Positions 62,521-64,000 of a stretch of 64,000 bases of DNA are shown piece after piece (position 1 is the stretch's first letter; each line of letters opens with the position of its first letter). Where the stretch lies: the NCBI GenBank assembly GCA_013287085.1, contig JABDEM010000001.1:163-64162 (forward strand), given 5' to 3'. The translations under genes were made by a program, and so were the position numbers. This DNA comes from Gammaproteobacteria bacterium. GTDB lineage: Bacteria; Pseudomonadota; Gammaproteobacteria; DSM-16500. The notes beneath the pieces are model-generated. The model had not been told where the DNA came from. It saw only the letters and a program-made list of their open reading frames with translations, and made no database searches.

Positions 62521-63732
62521 ATGAAAGGTAAGCGTGAAACACTGATGCCGATTCTTCGAAGCAGCTTACCGCCGCTCGAGCATATGATCCCTTATTTTGA
62601 AAAAATCGAACCCAATCGATGCCACACTAATTTTGGGTCTTTATTTAAACAGTTTGAGGAAAGAATGGCGAATTTTTTAGGAATTTTGCCAACCCAAATT
62701 TCGATATCTTGTAACGGTACCTTGTCTTTAATTTCGAGTCTTTTGGCTTTCAATATCCCCAGAGATCGTTATTGTCTAATGCCCGCTTGGACTTTTTCAG
62801 CAACTCCTGCTTCTGCTGTTTTGGCCGGTTTAAAACCTTATTTCCTTGATGTAGATAGAAATACTCAAACTATTACACCCAATAGAGTCTATGATTTTTT
62901 GAAAAGTGGTGTTATTGCGGAACACGAAATTGGTGCGATTATGCCGGTATCGCCATTTGGTGCTCCCATTGATAGATCGAGTTGGGATTCTTTTACTGAT
63001 AAAACAGGTATCCCGGTCCTTATCGATGCTGCTGCTTCATTTGATACCATTCTTAATACCCCACAAATGAGTGTTGGGCAAACTCCTATGATGGTAAGTT
63101 TGCATGCAACAAAAATTTTTGGCATTGGTGAAGGTGGTATGATTGTCTCTACCGATGAAGAATTAATTAAACGAATAAAGGGTATATCCAATTTTGGTTT
63201 TGATGTTTCGCGTTTGTCGAGTTATCTTGGAATGAATTGTAAAATGTCAGAATATCAGGCAGCCATAGGGCATGTGGTGTTAGATTCTTGGTCTCTAATA
63301 AGACAGCAACGCAAGGAAGTGACAGCAAATTATATTCATCATTTTAACAAAATTGGCCTAAAACCTTGGTTATCGTTAGATTGGTTAACGGCAAACTGTA
63401 ATGTGTTTATTCCGGGGAAAGCGGAGCAAGTTCGCGACCATCTTTTGGCTAATAATATCGAAGCTAGAACTTGGTGGGGTAAGGGCTGTCATACTCATCC
63501 TGCTTATCAAAACATGGATAGGGTGAAAGATTTATCTAATACAACTTATTTAAGTGATGGTATGCTTGGTGTTCCTTTTTCTATTGATACAAGCAAAGAA
63601 GACATTGAATTTGTTTGTTCTACGATTGACGAGTTTTTAACGCAAAATCTTTTTTTTCAAGATCACCCAAGAGGTGAAAAAAAGAGCGACAACCCAACGG
63701 ATTTTTCTTTCGTGAAATCCATCACTGATTAA
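62521..63732 (+). CDS. DegT/DnrJ/EryC1/StrS-family sugar aminotransferase
   Basis: 403 residues. The PLP lysine is K198 in SLHATKIFGIGEGGMI, and PVLIDAAASFDTI and SISCNGTLSLISSLLA are characteristic. The family transaminates keto-sugars. N-terminal HTNFGSLFKQFEERMANFL is the usual start of the fold. The 3' end overlaps the minus-strand partial gene by 96 bp. It is the last gene of the MBL-to-DegT run within the window. Confidence 0.93.
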   Translation: MKGKRETLMPILRSSLPPLEHMIPYFEKIEPNRCHTNFGSLFKQFEERMANFLGILPTQISISCNGTLSLISSLLAFNIPRDRYCLMPAWTFSATPASAVLAGLKPYFLDVDRNTQTITPNRVYDFLKSGVIAEHEIGAIMPVSPFGAPIDRSSWDSFTDKTGIPVLIDAAASFDTILNTPQMSVGQTPMMVSLHATKIFGIGEGGMIVSTDEELIKRIKGISNFGFDVSRLSSYLGMNCKMSEYQAAIGHVVLDSWSLIRQQRKEVTANYIHHFNKIGLKPWLSLDWLTANCNVFIPGKAEQVRDHLLANNIEARTWWGKGCHTHPAYQNMDRVKDLSNTTYLSDGMLGVPFSIDTSKEDIEFVCSTIDEFLTQNLFFQDHPRGEKKSDNPTDFSFVKSITD

Positions 63733-64000
63733 CATTAATCCCTTTTTTAAATTAGTTTGGAAAAGGGTACGAAGCATAAACCTTATCTGGTTATCCAAAT
63801 ACCATCGGTTGATTATTTTTGTCTGTTCCTCATTTAAATCTTTGCTCTGAAGTAATTGTTTTGCAATATCCATATGTTCTTCATATAGCTTCATTATATT
63901 CGGTTTTTTCTTGCTGAACGTGCTTGACCCATCATGCGCAAGATAATTATGACCCAAATGATTAATCGCATGATTTTTAGCGCCAAGAAGGATGGCTTTT
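63637..64000 (-). CDS. C-terminal part of a probable glycosyltransferase (continues beyond the window)
   Basis: The minus-strand frame is open from the window edge to the stop at 63637, about 121 residues. It includes AHDGSSTFSKKKPNIM, which resembles the region following the catalytic part of GT2 proteins (H-x-G-S-x-T-F), then charged helices. The last 32 codons are antisense to the end of the DegT gene, an unusually long convergent overlap. Product assignment is tentative. Confidence 0.5.
   Translation of the reverse strand, partial: KAILLGAKNHAINHLGHNYLAHDGSSTFSKKKPNIMKLYEEHMDIAKQLLQSKDLNEEQTKIINRWYLDNQIRFMLRTLFQTNLKKGLMLISDGFHERKIRWVVALFFTSWVILKKKILR

Overview
The window is a 64 kb, AT-rich, gene-dense chromosomal piece of a gammaproteobacterium. 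A Legionellales member (Legionella/Coxiella/Aquicella/Berkiella-like) is the best guess. The reasons are the gltX-tRNA-Ala-tRNA-Glu order, a DedA-PAP2-LssY fusion protein, many protein genes of unrecognised family with C-terminal membrane hairpins or low-complexity tails that look like host-directed effectors, and two perfect matches to the PmrA box YTTAAK-N5-YTTAAK. That box controls Dot/Icm-associated genes in Legionella and Coxiella. No Dot/Icm gene lies in the window, so the lineage call is inference.

Layout. 0-3.1 kb: 5' end of mnmA (minus), an unknown gene, gltX, tRNA-Ala(GGC), tRNA-Glu(TTC). 3.1-7.7 kb: an accessory stretch downstream of the tRNAs, with a HEPN-type gene, a DUF5677-like gene, a secreted Cys-rich protein, an antitoxin without its toxin, a truncated NTF2-like gene and at least five families of dispersed palindromic repeats. 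7.7-11.8 kb: a PmrA-box-preceded pair (FAD-linked oxidase, and a protein whose N-terminus looks like a mitochondrial presequence), decayed remnants of an outer-membrane barrel and of an FGE/SUMF1-type gene, and a 54-residue Gln/Asn/Pro-rich protein. 12-23.3 kb: Lon-like protease, secreted nucleoside hydrolase, two large membrane-hairpin unknowns, a HAD-domain protein, an MFS transporter, an amino-acid binding protein and a methyltransferase. 23.5-29.3 kb: a minus-strand core run dacA-lipB-lipA-dedA/pap2/lssY-sohB. 29.5-38.4 kb: ComEA-like HhH protein, GT4, a GDP-heptose-type set (GMD-like, gmhA, hddC), an M4 metalloprotease behind the second PmrA-like box, and an fcl-TVP38-GT2 operon.

38.5-50.5 kb is one compact plus-strand run in which methionine/folate one-carbon genes (metH, metF) alternate with glycan-modification genes (MBOAT acyltransferase and an SGNH-like partner, a TPP-dependent E1-alpha/E1-beta pair without E2/E3, FkbM methyltransferase, GT-A-like protein). 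50.5-64 kb continues as surface-polysaccharide territory. It holds a minus operon (epimerase, SDR, phytanoyl-CoA-dioxygenase-like) and another (methyltransferase, GNAT, membrane GT). It ends with a tight plus operon: metallo-beta-lactamase-fold protein, FemAB/GNAT-like, five-blade propeller, second PhyH-like dioxygenase, GT41 (OGT-like), WbqC, DegT aminotransferase.

The most interesting material is (i) the two matched PmrA-like promoters and the gene pair behind the first, (ii) the glycan region, which by its enzyme set should make an unusual, possibly branched and methylated or acylated sugar, and (iii) the repeat-driven decay zone after the tRNA genes.
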